Source of the DNA: Mycobacterium attenuatum
GTDB taxonomy: Bacteria; Actinomycetota; Actinomycetes; Mycobacteriales; Mycobacteriaceae
DNA: 64,000 bases
Direction of reading: 5' to 3'
NCBI RefSeq assembly: GCF_900566085.1
Contig: NZ_UPHT01000081.1
Coordinates: forward strand, 1-64,000
A program made the translations under genes and the position numbers. This document shows, one piece after another, positions 20,870 through 34,307 of this stretch; within the stretch, counting starts at the first letter, position 1; the number at the start of each line of letters is the position of its first letter. Below the pieces are notes generated by a model. The model was not told the DNA's origin and searched no databases. It saw only the letters and a program-made list of their open reading frames with translations.

Positions 20870-23206
20870 GTGAATCTAAGCACCGCAATCAAATCCGTCA
20901 CCGCCCGGCTCGCTGAGGAACTCGCCATCGGGGAGGCCCAGGTGGCCGCCGCGGTAGGCTTGCTCGACAGCGGCGCAACGGTCCCGTTCATTGCCCGGTA
21001 CCGCAAGGAGGTCACCGGAAGTCTCGACGACGGGCAGCTGCGGACGCTGGCCGAGCGGTTGCAGTATCTGCGGGAGCTCGACGAACGCCGGGCGGCGGTG
21101 CTGGCATCCATCCGCGAACAGGGAAAGCTCACCGACGAGCTAGCGGCAGCGCTCTGCGGCGCCGACACCAAGGCCCGCATCGAAGACATCTACCTGCCCT
21201 ACAAGCCGAAACGTCGGACCAAGGCGCAGATCGCCCGGGAGGCGGGGCTGGAGCCGCTGGCCGATCGACTACTTTCCGACCCGGCGCTGGTTCCGGAGGC
21301 CGCGGCGGCGGCCTTCGCGTGCGCTGATGTCGCTGACGGTGTACCCGATGCCGCTGCCGCGCTGGAAGGCGCCCGGCACATCATGGTCGAGCGAGCCGCC
21401 GAGGACGCCGAGCTGGTCGGCGCAATCCGGGAGAAGTTCTGGGCGCAAGGCTCGCTTCGCAGCGCGCCGTGGTCCGATGATATCGCCAATGACGCTGCCG
21501 CACAGAACTTTCGGGACTACTTCGGGTTCGCCGAGTCGCTGCAGACGATGCCGTCACACCGGGTGCTGGCCGTGCTGCGCGGCGAGAAGGAAAAGGTCCT
21601 TGCCCTGACCTTCGACGGCGGGGCGGACGACGGATACGAAGCCATGATTGCCGCCGGCCTCGGCGTGGACCTCTCGGCTGACGCATCGGCGAAGGCGGCG
21701 ACGCCGTGGCTGGCCGCGACGGTGAGGTTGGCGTGGCGCACCAGGCTGATGTCGTCGGCAGCCGTCGACGCCCGTATCCGGTTGCGGCAACGCGCCGAAC
21801 AGCAAGCCGTCGCGGTGTTCGCCAAGAACCTGACCCACCTGTTGCTTGCGGCTCCGGCCGGAGCCCGCACGACCCTCGGCCTGGATCCCGGGTTCCGGAC
21901 CGGCGTCAAGGTCGCCGTGGTTGACCCGACCGGCAAGGTGATCGACACGTGTGCGATCTACCCGCATCAGCCGCAACGGCAATGGGACGTGGCCAAGGCG
22001 ACGTTGGCCGCGCTGGTGGCGCGGCACGGCGTCGAGTTGATCGCCGTGGGCAACGGCACGGCCTCGCGTGAGACCGAGGCGCTGGCAGCCGAACTCATCA
22101 GCGACATCCGCGCTGCCGGAGCCCCCGCCCCCACCAAGGCGATGGTGAGCGAGGCCGGCGCCTCGGTGTATTCGGCCTCGGCCTATGCGGCGCACGAGCT
22201 GCCCGGGCTCGACGTGACGCTGCGGGGGGCGGTGTCGATAGCTCGGCGGCTGCAGGATCCGCTGGCCGAGTTGGTGAAGATCGACCCGAAGTCGATCGGG
22301 GTGGGGCAGTACCAGCATGACGTGACACCGGCGGTGCTGGCCCGCAGCCTCGACGCGGTGGTAGAAGACGCGGTGAACGCGGTGGGCGTCGACCTGAACA
22401 CGGCGTCGGTTCCGCTGCTGGCGCGGGTGTCGGGGATATCGGAGTCCTTGGCCGAAGCAATCGTCGCCCATCGTGACGAGGCCGGTCCGTTCAGCAATCG
22501 TCGCGCGCTGCTGGACGTTCCTCGTTTGGGCCCCAAGGCATTTGAGCAGTGCGCCGGGTTTCTGCGGATCCGTGGCGGTGACGACCCGCTGGACGCGTCC
22601 GGTGTCCATCCCGAGGCATACCCCGTCGTCCGTCGCATACTGGACCGAGCGGGTGTCACGCTGGCCGAAATCATCGGTGAGGCAAACGCTTTGAGATCAC
22701 TGCGGCCCGCCGATTTCGCCGACGACCGGTTCGGCGTTCCCACGGTGACCGATATCCTCGCCGAGCTGGAGAAACCCGGACGCGACCCCCGGCCGACCTT
22801 CGCCACGGCCACCTTCGCCGCCGGTGTGCAGAAGGTGGCCGACCTCAAGGTCGGGATGGTCTTGGAGGGGGTGGTGACCAACGTCGCCGCCTTCGGCGCT
22901 TTCGTCGACGTCGGCGTGCATCAGGATGGCCTGGTGCACGTCTCCGCGATGGCCGAGCGCTTCGTCGCCGATCCGCACGACGTCGTCCGGTCCGGACAGG
23001 TGGTCCGGGTCAAGGTCATCGATGTCGACGTCGAACGCCGCCGGATCGGGCTGAGCCTGCGGCTCGACGACGATCCGCAACGCCAGCCAGCCAACCGGAC
23101 CGAGCGACGAAACCGACAGTCCGGCAAGGACTCTGACCGCCAACGAGCCCACGCACCCGCCGGCTCGATGGCTCGGGCGTTGCGGGACGCGGGCTTCGGG
23201 AAGTGA
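20870..23206 (+). CDS. tex: Tex-family RNA-binding transcription accessory protein
   Basis: 778 residues, the usual Tex length. Order: helical N-terminal region with TVPFIARYRKEVTGSLDD (about 35-52), a YqgF/RNase H-like domain (TLGLDPGFRTGVKVAVVD, about 334), helix-hairpin-helix segments (VGVDLNTASVPLLARVSGIS) and an S1 domain (662-733; GVVTNVAAFGAFVDVGVHQD and DGLVHVSAM). Tex binds nucleic acid and affects transcription and stress tolerance in several bacteria. The GTG at 20870 sits eight bases after a TAGGGT hexamer and has no ribosome site, so the message may be nearly leaderless. It converges on the hybrid kinase gene. Confidence 0.95.
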   Translation: MNLSTAIKSVTARLAEELAIGEAQVAAAVGLLDSGATVPFIARYRKEVTGSLDDGQLRTLAERLQYLRELDERRAAVLASIREQGKLTDELAAALCGADTKARIEDIYLPYKPKRRTKAQIAREAGLEPLADRLLSDPALVPEAAAAAFACADVADGVPDAAAALEGARHIMVERAAEDAELVGAIREKFWAQGSLRSAPWSDDIANDAAAQNFRDYFGFAESLQTMPSHRVLAVLRGEKEKVLALTFDGGADDGYEAMIAAGLGVDLSADASAKAATPWLAATVRLAWRTRLMSSAAVDARIRLRQRAEQQAVAVFAKNLTHLLLAAPAGARTTLGLDPGFRTGVKVAVVDPTGKVIDTCAIYPHQPQRQWDVAKATLAALVARHGVELIAVGNGTASRETEALAAELISDIRAAGAPAPTKAMVSEAGASVYSASAYAAHELPGLDVTLRGAVSIARRLQDPLAELVKIDPKSIGVGQYQHDVTPAVLARSLDAVVEDAVNAVGVDLNTASVPLLARVSGISESLAEAIVAHRDEAGPFSNRRALLDVPRLGPKAFEQCAGFLRIRGGDDPLDASGVHPEAYPVVRRILDRAGVTLAEIIGEANALRSLRPADFADDRFGVPTVTDILAELEKPGRDPRPTFATATFAAGVQKVADLKVGMVLEGVVTNVAAFGAFVDVGVHQDGLVHVSAMAERFVADPHDVVRSGQVVRVKVIDVDVERRRIGLSLRLDDDPQRQPANRTERRNRQSGKDSDRQRAHAPAGSMARALRDAGFGK

Positions 23207-23233
23207 GCAGGCCTGCCCGGCCCGATACCGCCG

Positions 23234-26452
<3,219 letters not shown>

Positions 26453-26726
26453 GATGACCCTGCCCTGCGCGGCACGCGTCGCTTGCCTGTCTGCGTGGTG
26501 GCGAACCCGTCGCTGCGGCGCTCTACCAGGCTCTCACACCGGTCACCGCGGGCGGGCCGACGCTGCGGGGATGTCCTTTGAGGGCCATGCGGCGCGGGAG
26601 TTGCGACACGGTCACGGACGCATACCTATCCTGGATCAGCGATCACAAGCGCCACATGAATCACTATCGTCACATCAGCCAACTGCGGACGTCAATCTGA
26701 CGTTTGTGCCCCTGGAAGGTTGTGAC

Positions 26727-28220
26727 ATGTCGGCGATTCATCGAGTCGTGTCGGTATCGGTGGCGTCGGCGGCCGCATTGGGACTCATCGGTGCGGTCGG
26801 CCTGGCGCCGGTGGCAACGGCGGTGCCTTGCAGCGGGGACGCGGCCAACGCCCCGCCGCCTCCGAACGCCGTGGTGACCAACCCGGGAGGTACCACGCTC
26901 GGCCCGATGACGCGAGGCCCCAGGCCTCGTGGTGCGAACGACCGGGCGCCGTTGCCCAGGCTGGGGCCCCTGTCCAGGTTGCTCAATCCGGGGCCGCGGT
27001 CTGCGCCGCTCCAGCAGCAAGCGGCGACTCCACCGCACCAGGCGGCGGTCCCTCCGCCTGCGCCGCCCAACCCGGGTAACCAGCCTCCCAATGCCGCCCA
27101 GTTGGCCCCCAATGCGGCGCCGCCAGCAGCGCCGGCGCCGGCCGCGGTACCGGCGCCCGGGGCACCCGATCCTGGCGCCGCACTCGGGGGTGCCACGACC
27201 TCGCTTGCCGAGTGGGTAACCGGAGCCGACAGTCCTAACAAGACTCTCCAGCAATTCGGCATCTCCGGGACCGACCTCGGAATCATCTGGGACAACGGCG
27301 ATCCCGCCAACCATCAGGTGCTCATGGCCTTCGGTGACACCTTCGGCTATTGCGCTGTCAACGAACACCAGTGGCGCTACAACACCCTGTTCCGCAGCCA
27401 GGACCGTGACCTGGGCGACGGAATCCACGTGGCGCCGGGCGATGCGGCCAACCGGTACTCCGGCTCACCGGTGCGCCAACCGGGCTTTTCCAAACAGATC
27501 ATCAGCAGCATCAAGTGGGCGCCCGACGAGACCGGCATCATTCCGACGTCCGGAGTCTCCGTCGGGAAAACCCAGTACGTCAGCTTCATGTCCATTCGCG
27601 ACTGGGGCCGTGACGGTGAATGGACCACCAACTACTCCGGCATCGCGGTGTCCAAAGACAACGGCCAGAACTGGGGGGTCTATCCCGGCACCATCCGCGC
27701 ATCCGGACCCGACAGCGGGCGAGCCAGGTTTGTACCCGGCAATGAGAATTTCCAGATGGGGGCGTTCGTCAAGTCTAACGACGGTTACCTCTACTCGTTC
27801 GGCACGCCCCCGGGACGTGGCGGGTCGGCGCATCTGGCGCGAGTTCCCCAGCAGTTCGTACCTGACTTGAGCAAATACCAGTACTGGAACGGCGATTCGA
27901 ATTCCTGGGTACCCGGCAAACCGGACGCCGCGACGCCGGTGATCCCGGGACCGGTGGGCGAAATGTCGGCTCAATACAACACGTATCTGAAGCAGTACTT
28001 GGTGATGTACACCAACGGCATGAACGACGTCGTGGCACGGACCGCGCCGGCCCCTCAGGGTCCATGGAGCCCGGAGCAAATGCTCGTGTCGTCCTGGCAG
28101 ATGCCCGGCGGCATCTACGCGCCGATGATGCACCCCTGGTCGACGGGCAAGGACGTGTACTTCAACCTGTCGCTGTGGTCGGCGTACAACGTGATGTTGA
28201 TGCACACCACGCTGGGATAA
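26727..28220 (+). CDS. Secreted DUF4185 protein, possible arabinan-active hydrolase
   Basis: 497 residues. The ATG at 26727 follows GGAAGG; the frame is open far upstream but only this start leads into a signal peptide (SVASAAALGLIGAVGLAPVA, cleavage probably near ATA-VPC). A Pro/Ala-rich stretch (about 45-155) precedes the folded domain, which begins near TSLAEWVTGADSPNKTL and has GTDLGIIWDNGDPANHQVLM, AFGDTFGYC and NTLFRSQDRDLGDG. I recognise this as DUF4185. Some DUF4185 proteins are reported to be endo-D-arabinanases (family GH183), which would fit remodelling of mycobacterial arabinan. Assignment of that activity here is inference. A small hairpin follows the stop. Confidence 0.85.
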   Translation: MSAIHRVVSVSVASAAALGLIGAVGLAPVATAVPCSGDAANAPPPPNAVVTNPGGTTLGPMTRGPRPRGANDRAPLPRLGPLSRLLNPGPRSAPLQQQAATPPHQAAVPPPAPPNPGNQPPNAAQLAPNAAPPAAPAPAAVPAPGAPDPGAALGGATTSLAEWVTGADSPNKTLQQFGISGTDLGIIWDNGDPANHQVLMAFGDTFGYCAVNEHQWRYNTLFRSQDRDLGDGIHVAPGDAANRYSGSPVRQPGFSKQIISSIKWAPDETGIIPTSGVSVGKTQYVSFMSIRDWGRDGEWTTNYSGIAVSKDNGQNWGVYPGTIRASGPDSGRARFVPGNENFQMGAFVKSNDGYLYSFGTPPGRGGSAHLARVPQQFVPDLSKYQYWNGDSNSWVPGKPDAATPVIPGPVGEMSAQYNTYLKQYLVMYTNGMNDVVARTAPAPQGPWSPEQMLVSSWQMPGGIYAPMMHPWSTGKDVYFNLSLWSAYNVMLMHTTLG

Positions 28221-28236
28221 CGACGCCGAGGCGTCG
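28221..28236 (+). terminator. Small hairpin after DUF4185 gene, weak terminator candidate
   Basis: CGACGCC-GA-GGCGTCG directly follows the TAA. The stem is 7 bp with a 2-base centre, so realistically 6 bp with a tetraloop. The following bases ACTTTC are only slightly T-rich. Confidence 0.35.
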
Positions 28237-28644
28237 ACTTTCAGCGCTTACGCGGCTGGCCGCCGCCAGCCCGCCGGCAACTGCCACACGTCGCCAAGAA
28301 CGTCGCAAAAACACTGAGCATTAAGGCTTTCGTGACCAAGGGGATGCACAACCGCAGTTGCGGACATGTCGCCCGGAGCAGCGGCTGGCACCTGATTTCG
28401 GTACGGCGAAGGGAATTCACACAAACGCAGATAATGCGGGTCAAAGCCGGTTATGTTCGTGCTGCCATGCCGTTCGATGGCCGCTCGGCGACGTGGCTCT
28501 TTGTGTCGGCAGGTGCGCGATGGCATGGGGTCACGAAGGGCGCGCTTCCGAAGGGGTTGCACATTGCCTGGGCGACAGATCCGCGAGACCTGGTGATCCC
28601 AGCAGGGTCGGTACAAGCCCTGCAACCAGGAACGGGCGCATCCC
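28237..28644. other. Intergenic region upstream of PPE gene
   Basis: About 400 bases without a convincing gene. Frames exist but lack ribosome sites and run into the PPE gene in another frame. TATGTT at 28452-28457 could be a -10 element giving a leader of about 180 bases for the PPE gene. A short palindrome CCGCA-GT-TGCGG lies near 28352. I see no other structure. Confidence 0.5.
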
Positions 28645-31600
28645 ATGAACTTTTCCGTGTTGCCACCGGAGATCAACTCGCTGCGGATGTTTGCCGGCGC
28701 CGGAGTACAACCAATGTTGGCGGCGGCGGCGGCCTGGGGAAGCCTGGCCGACGAGCTACACGCCGCGGCGTCGTCGTTCACCACGGTGACATCCGGCCTC
28801 GCCAACGGCGCGTGGCAGGGCCCGGCCTCGGAGGCCATGGCGGCCGCGGCAGGGCCCTACGCCGCTTGGTTGAGCGCGGCGGCAGCATCGGCCGCGGGGA
28901 CGGCGGGGCAGGCCACCACGGTCGCGGCGGTGTTCGAGGCCGCGCAGGCCGCGATCGTGCATCCGGCTGCAGTCGCGGCCAACCGCAACGATCTGGTGGC
29001 GCTGGTGATCTCGAACCTGTTCGGCCAGAACACGCCCGCGATAGCCGCGACCGAGGGCTTGTACGAGGAGATGTGGGCTGCCGATGTCGCCGTGGTGTCG
29101 GCCTACCACACCGGTGTGTCGGCGGCGGCGGCACAGCTGGCCCCCTTGCAGCGGGCGCTGGCACTTCCGGCCGCCGTGGATTTCAGCATTTCTATCTTCG
29201 GTCTTCAGCTGGTGCAGGGCGGCACCGCGAACGCCAACTCGACCCTTGGCGGACTGGCCGTCGCATCCGGGGCCAACAGCACGGCCAACGCCGGCGTGAC
29301 CGACATCGCTCTTGCCTTCGGCAGCGGCAGCATCGCCGAAGCCACCGGGGGCGTCCTGAACGTCGCCGGCTCGTTCGGCAGCAATAGCTCCACCAGCGCC
29401 ACCGGGGGCGTCAACCTGGGCACTGGCGCCCTGGCGTTCGGCAACAACAACACGGTCAAGGCCAACTCGATCGGCGCCGTCAACATCGGCACCGTTGCCG
29501 CCGCCTTCGGCAACGACAACTCGGTCACCGCTATTGCCAACGGTGTGGAAAACAACGCCACGGTGGCGGCGGTGTTCGGCAACAACAACACCGAGGTCTC
29601 AGCCGTCGTCAACGGTGTGGAGAACACCGGTGTCGTGTCCGCGGTCTTCGGCAGCAACAATTCCGGCGTCGCAGCCAACGCATTCGGTGTGGAGAACAAT
29701 GCCGTCGTGGCCACCGTTGCCGGTAGTGGCAACAACACGGTCCTGGCCCAGGCGGGTGGCGCGGGCCTCAATGAGATCGTTCTCGCCAGCGCCTTCGGCG
29801 ACAACAACTCCGCCGCGGCCACCGCGACGGGCGTGGGCGGCAATCTGGGCACCGTCGCCACCGCGTTCGTCGGCGACGGCAACACGGTTGCCGCCAGCGC
29901 AACCGGTGCGCACACCCTGACCGCGGCCACCGCGCTGTTCGGCGACAACAATGTGGTCAAAGCCAACTCGTTCGGTGTGGAGAACATCGCGACGGTGGCC
30001 ACCGCGGGCGGCAGTGGCAACAGCGCAGTCAGCGCCGACGCCAATGGCACGGCCAACATCGCCACCGTGGCCACCGCGTTCGGCAACAACAGCCCGAACG
30101 TCGCGGCAAGCGCGCTCGGCGCGGGCAATATCGCCAACGTGGCAACCGCACTGGGCAACGGCAACTCGGCCACCGCAAAAGCGATCGGCGTCGACAACAT
30201 CGCCACGGTGGCCACCACGGCCGGAAGCAACAATGCGGTCGGAGCCAGCGGCGTGGGCGTCGGCGGCAATATCGCCAACGTCGCCACCGCCTTCGGCAGC
30301 GACAACAGCCAGGTCAGCGCAGACGCCGGCGGCGCCGGCGGCAATATCGCCACCGTGGCCACCTCGTTCGGCAACGGCAACAAGGTCACGGCCAGCGCGT
30401 TCGGCGCCGGCAATATCGCCAACGTGTCCACCGCGTTGTTCAGCAACAACAACACGATCTCGGCCAGCTCGTTCGGCGTGGAGAACATCGCCACGGTGGC
30501 CACCTCGATCGGTGACAACAACGGGGTCTCGGCCACCAATTCGCTGGGTGTCGGCGGCAATATCGCCACCGTCGCCACCGCGATCGGTTTCGGCCAGGGC
30601 GACAATCAGATTGCCGCCGAATCCGGTGCCGGGGGCGGCAATATCGCCTCGGTGGCCACGGTGTTGTTCGGTGGCAACAACACTGTTTCGGCCAGCGGGC
30701 TGGGTGCGGGAAATATCGCCGACGTGGCGACCGTGCTGTTCAGCAGCCATAGCACCGCCAACGCCAGCGCGTTGGGCGTGGAGAATATCGCCACTGTGGC
30801 CACTTCCTTGGGTGACGGCAACAGCGTCTCGGCCAGCGCGCCCGGCATCGGGGCCAACATCGCCACCGTGGCCACCGCTCTCGGCCAGGGCAACACCGCG
30901 GTTGAGGCCGTCGCCGGCCCCGGAGGCGCCAACATCGCCACCGTGGCGACCGCCTTGGGTGACGGCAACAGCGTCACGAACAAGGCGCTGGGCGCGACCA
31001 ATATCGCCAGCGTCGCCACCGTCATCGGGGACAAGAACACCGCCGACGTCAATGTCATCGGCGTGGAAAACATCGCCACCGTGGCTACGGCAATCGGTGA
31101 CAACAACGGAATTTCCGCCGGCGCGCCGGGACTGGGCGCCAATATCGCCACCGTCGCCACCGCCATCGGCAGCGACAACAGTCAGGTCAGCGCCGTGTCC
31201 GACGCCGGGGGCGGCAATATCGCCTCGGTGGCCACCGTGATCGGTGACAAGAGCACGGCTTCGGCCAGCGCGCTGGGCGCCGGCAACATCGCCACGGTGT
31301 CGACTGTGTTGTTCAGCAGCAACAACACGTCCTCGGCCAGCGCTCTCGGCATCGAGAACATCGCCACGGTGGCGACCTCCTACGGTGACAACAACAACGT
31401 CTCAGCCAGCACGCCCGGAGTCGGCGCCAACATCGCGACGTTTGCCACAGCCATCGGCCAAGGCAACACTTTGGTCAGCGCCACCGCCGGCGGCGGTGGC
31501 GGCAACATCGCCACCCTGGCCAACGCCTTCGGCGACAACAACAAGATGGATGTCAGCTCGATCGGCCTGGGCAACACGGCCAACCTCGCCACCGTCTTCG

Positions 31601-33741
31601 GCAGCGGCAACACCGCCAAAGTCTCGGCGTTCGGCGTGGAAAATGACTTCACCATCGCCACCGCCATCGGCGACAACAACGGCGTCGCTGCCAGCACTCC
31701 CGGCATCGGGGCCAACCTGGCCACCATCGCCACCGCGATCGGCGACGGCAACAGCCAAGTCAGCGCCGAGGCCGGGGGAGGCGGCGGCAATGTTGCCACC
31801 CTGGCCAGCGCCTTCGGGGACAACAACAAGATCGACGTCAGCTCAACCGGTATCGGCAACACCGCCAACGTCGCCACCGTCATCGGCACCGGCAACACCG
31901 CAAAGGTCGACACTTTCGGCGCGGAGAACGACTTCACCTTTGCCACGGCAATCGGTGACAACAACGGGGTCGCGGCCAGCGCACCCGGGATCGGCGCGAA
32001 TATCGCCACCATCGCCACCGCGATCGGCGACGGCAACAGCCAGGTCACTGCCTCGGCTGGCGGCGGCGGCGGCAACATCGCCACCCTGGCCAACGTGTTC
32101 GGTGACAACAACACTGCCAACGTCAGTGCCACCGGGCTGGGCAATATCGCCACCATCGCCACCGGTGTCGGGAACAACAGCGGGCTGGTAGCCAACTCGT
32201 TTGGCCTGGAGAACATCGCGACCATGGCAACCTCCTGGGGCGACGGCAACGGCACCGTCGCCGCCGAGTCCGGCGGTGCCGGCGGCAATATCGCCACCCT
32301 GGCCACGGTGTTCGGCAGCGGCAACACCACCACGGGCGCCACGGCAGTCGGCATCGGCGGCAACATCGCCACGCTGGGCACCGTGATTGGTGACGGCAAC
32401 ACCACCGTCTCGGCCACCGCGATCGGTTCGGGCAATCTCGCCAGCGTTGCCACCGCCATCGGCGACAAGGGCTCGGCGGAAGTCAACGTGTTCGGCCTGG
32501 AAAACATCGTCACCGTAGCCACCTCGGGTGGCGACAGCAATGGGGTGTCGGCCAGCGCGACCGGCGCGGGCGGCAACATCGCCACCGTCGCCACCGCGAT
32601 CGGCAACGGAAACAGCCAGGTTAGCGCCGCGGCCGGGGGCATCGGCGCCAACATCGTCACCATGGCCAATGCCTTCGGTGACAACAACATCGCCACCGCC
32701 AGCGCGACCGGAGTCGGCAATATCCCCACCGCCACAACGGTTTTCGGTAGCGGCAACGAGATGAAGGTCAGCAGCTTCGGGGTGGAGAACATCGCCACCG
32801 TGGGCACCGTGATCGGAGACAACAACACCGGCGGCGTCACCGAAGCCGGCGGTCTGGTGGGCGGCAACATCGCCACGCTGGCCACCGTGATCGGCAACAA
32901 CAACACCGCCGCGGTAGCCAGGGCAGTGGGTATTGGCGGCAATATCGCGACCCTGGGAATCACGATCACCGACGGCAACGCGGTCTCGGCCACCGCCAAC
33001 GGCGCGGGCAATACCGCGACCGTCGCCACCGCGTTTATCGGCGGCGGCAACTCGGCCACGGCCGCGGCGTCCGGCGTGGAGAACATCGCTACTTTGGCGA
33101 CCGCCGCCGGCGGCAACAACGGCGCCTCGGCCACCGCATCAGGGCTTGGCGGCAATATCGCCACCCTGGGTAGCGCGATCGGTGACGGCAACACCAACGT
33201 GGCGGCCCAGGCCGGTGGCGTGGGCGGCAACATCGCCATCGCCGCGACCGCCATCGGCGACCACAACGCGGTCGTGGCCAGTGGGGGTGGGGTCAATATC
33301 GGCAGCTTCGCCACCGCCGTCGGCGACTCCAACATCAACGTCGCGGCCCGCGGGCAGGGCGCCGCGGATCTCGGCACCGTCGCGACCGCCGTCGGCTTCG
33401 GCAACAACGGCGTCGAAGCCGTCGGCAACGGCCCGGCCAACATCCTCAACGTCGCCACCGTGGTTGGTGACAAAAACCACGGAGTCCTCGCCGGCGCCAA
33501 CGGGTTGCTCAATGTCGGGGTCGTCGTGGGAGGCAACAGCACCGCTGTGGCCGGCGACCCAGCGGTCGGGTTGGCGGGCGCCAACCTCGCGATCGTCGGC
33601 GGCACCGGAGCCGGAGCCAAAGCCTTCAACGGCATCCTCAATCTCGCCGTAGCCTTCGCAGACAACGTCCAGGCGACCGCGGGCCCGGGCAACCTGCACG
33701 TCAGCATCCGGCCCTTCATGGATATCCTGCCGGGCGCCTGA
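28645..33741 (+). CDS. PPE-family protein with very long Asn/Gly repeat domain
   Basis: 1698 residues. The N-terminal 180 residues are a PPE domain: [20 protein letters not shown] with PPE at 7-9, the WxG turn in NGAWQGPAS near 54, and the helical pair ending QLAPLQRAL. The rest (about 205-1665) is built of roughly 55-60 degenerate units of 23-25 residues, each like [20 protein letters not shown], with the GDNN/GNGN step most conserved. This is not the NxGxGNxG pentapeptide pattern of PPE-MPTR proteins. The regular hydrophobic/Asn spacing predicts a beta-solenoid. The closing segment ([16 protein letters not shown]) is non-repetitive. PPE proteins are exported by ESX systems, usually with a PE partner; none is adjacent. 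The base composition stays GC-rich throughout. Confidence 0.93.
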   Translation: MNFSVLPPEINSLRMFAGAGVQPMLAAAAAWGSLADELHAAASSFTTVTSGLANGAWQGPASEAMAAAAGPYAAWLSAAAASAAGTAGQATTVAAVFEAAQAAIVHPAAVAANRNDLVALVISNLFGQNTPAIAATEGLYEEMWAADVAVVSAYHTGVSAAAAQLAPLQRALALPAAVDFSISIFGLQLVQGGTANANSTLGGLAVASGANSTANAGVTDIALAFGSGSIAEATGGVLNVAGSFGSNSSTSATGGVNLGTGALAFGNNNTVKANSIGAVNIGTVAAAFGNDNSVTAIANGVENNATVAAVFGNNNTEVSAVVNGVENTGVVSAVFGSNNSGVAANAFGVENNAVVATVAGSGNNTVLAQAGGAGLNEIVLASAFGDNNSAAATATGVGGNLGTVATAFVGDGNTVAASATGAHTLTAATALFGDNNVVKANSFGVENIATVATAGGSGNSAVSADANGTANIATVATAFGNNSPNVAASALGAGNIANVATALGNGNSATAKAIGVDNIATVATTAGSNNAVGASGVGVGGNIANVATAFGSDNSQVSADAGGAGGNIATVATSFGNGNKVTASAFGAGNIANVSTALFSNNNTISASSFGVENIATVATSIGDNNGVSATNSLGVGGNIATVATAIGFGQGDNQIAAESGAGGGNIASVATVLFGGNNTVSASGLGAGNIADVATVLFSSHSTANASALGVENIATVATSLGDGNSVSASAPGIGANIATVATALGQGNTAVEAVAGPGGANIATVATALGDGNSVTNKALGATNIASVATVIGDKNTADVNVIGVENIATVATAIGDNNGISAGAPGLGANIATVATAIGSDNSQVSAVSDAGGGNIASVATVIGDKSTASASALGAGNIATVSTVLFSSNNTSSASALGIENIATVATSYGDNNNVSASTPGVGANIATFATAIGQGNTLVSATAGGGGGNIATLANAFGDNNKMDVSSIGLGNTANLATVFGSGNTAKVSAFGVENDFTIATAIGDNNGVAASTPGIGANLATIATAIGDGNSQVSAEAGGGGGNVATLASAFGDNNKIDVSSTGIGNTANVATVIGTGNTAKVDTFGAENDFTFATAIGDNNGVAASAPGIGANIATIATAIGDGNSQVTASAGGGGGNIATLANVFGDNNTANVSATGLGNIATIATGVGNNSGLVANSFGLENIATMATSWGDGNGTVAAESGGAGGNIATLATVFGSGNTTTGATAVGIGGNIATLGTVIGDGNTTVSATAIGSGNLASVATAIGDKGSAEVNVFGLENIVTVATSGGDSNGVSASATGAGGNIATVATAIGNGNSQVSAAAGGIGANIVTMANAFGDNNIATASATGVGNIPTATTVFGSGNEMKVSSFGVENIATVGTVIGDNNTGGVTEAGGLVGGNIATLATVIGNNNTAAVARAVGIGGNIATLGITITDGNAVSATANGAGNTATVATAFIGGGNSATAAASGVENIATLATAAGGNNGASATASGLGGNIATLGSAIGDGNTNVAAQAGGVGGNIAIAATAIGDHNAVVASGGGVNIGSFATAVGDSNINVAARGQGAADLGTVATAVGFGNNGVEAVGNGPANILNVATVVGDKNHGVLAGANGLLNVGVVVGGNSTAVAGDPAVGLAGANLAIVGGTGAGAKAFNGILNLAVAFADNVQATAGPGNLHVSIRPFMDILPGA
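29260..33640 (+). repeat. Degenerate tandem repeat array, period about 69-75 bases
   Basis: Coding repeats of the PPE protein. Units keep a core meaning NIATVATA followed by a G-D/N-N-N turn and a variable VSASA strand; lengths alternate between 23, 24 and 25 codons. Some unit pairs are nearly identical in sequence (for example those near 31650 and 31930), which suggests recent duplication or conversion. The array could vary in copy number between strains. Confidence 0.85.
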
Positions 33742-33751
33742 TCCGCGCAAC

Positions 33752-34249
33752 CTAGGCCTCGTGGCCCGGCGGCAGGTCGCGAACGTCGCGGAAGGACACC
33801 CACTGTTCCAGCTCGTGCGGCGGGCTACCGTCCACCGGTTCCAGCAAATACCCGACGTGGTCGCCGAGCGGAAACCGATCCAGAATCCTGCCGACGAACC
33901 AGGCCGCCGCGTCCTCGAGAATGGGTGTCTGTGCCGGCCCGAGATGCCACGAGCACCGGTCGAACTTGTTGATCGTGTCGCCACTGCGGCTGCCGAAGAG
34001 CTCCACCACGTCGAGATGCTCACGGTCGAACAGGTGCACCGCCAGATGCGTGGCGCCGGCCGCCACCCGGAACGTGTGGTTCTGCTCGGACAGGCCGACC
34101 AGGAAGCGCGGGGGATGGATGCTGGCCTGACTGGCGAACCCCACCAGGCATCCGGCGCGGATGCCACCGGCGGCTGCGGTGACCACGAACATCGGATAGT
34201 TCAGAAAAGACACCAGCTTGTCGAAAGCTTCGACTTCCGGCTTGCTCAC
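33752..34249 (-). CDS. Flavin reductase-like FMN-binding protein
   Basis: 165 residues from a GTG at 34249 (VSKPEVEAFDKLVSFLNYPM); the frame runs further upstream but that part overlaps the neighbouring SDR gene. The split-barrel flavin reductase fold is indicated by MFVVTAAAGGIRAGCLVGFASQ, SIHPPRFLVGLSEQNHT and HLAVHLFDREH. Such proteins bind FMN and either reduce free flavin for a monooxygenase or act on small substrates. The stop is only ten bases from that of the PPE gene (convergent). The SDR gene lies upstream on the same strand and the pair may be cotranscribed. Confidence 0.85.
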   Translation of the reverse strand: MSKPEVEAFDKLVSFLNYPMFVVTAAAGGIRAGCLVGFASQASIHPPRFLVGLSEQNHTFRVAAGATHLAVHLFDREHLDVVELFGSRSGDTINKFDRCSWHLGPAQTPILEDAAAWFVGRILDRFPLGDHVGYLLEPVDGSPPHELEQWVSFRDVRDLPPGHEA

Positions 34250-34307
34250 CCGCTCAGTCTTCCCGTTCCCACCGAATGGGAATCCCCGGGGCGGGGGTGC
34301 CGGCGTG

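Noticed and set aside
23207..23233. Terminator between tex and the hybrid kinase
   Set aside because: Complementary GC-rich stretches exist but are imperfect and partly inside the kinase gene; not convincing by eye.
28467..28860. Leaderless ORF after TATGTT upstream of the PPE gene
   Set aside because: The frame runs out of frame into the PPE gene and its product has no domain; the hexamer more likely serves the PPE gene.
29951..31240. Long plus-strand ORFs in a second frame of the PPE gene
   Set aside because: Ser/Pro/Thr-only composition from frame-shifted GC-rich repeats; no ribosome site.
29260..33640. CRISPR-like array
   Set aside because: Repeats are degenerate, about 72 bases long, without unique spacers, and lie in a continuous coding frame.
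31380..33803. 807-codon minus-strand ORF opposite the PPE repeats
   Set aside because: Its Pro/Leu/Ala/Val repeats simply reflect the repeat array in antisense; no start signal or domain.
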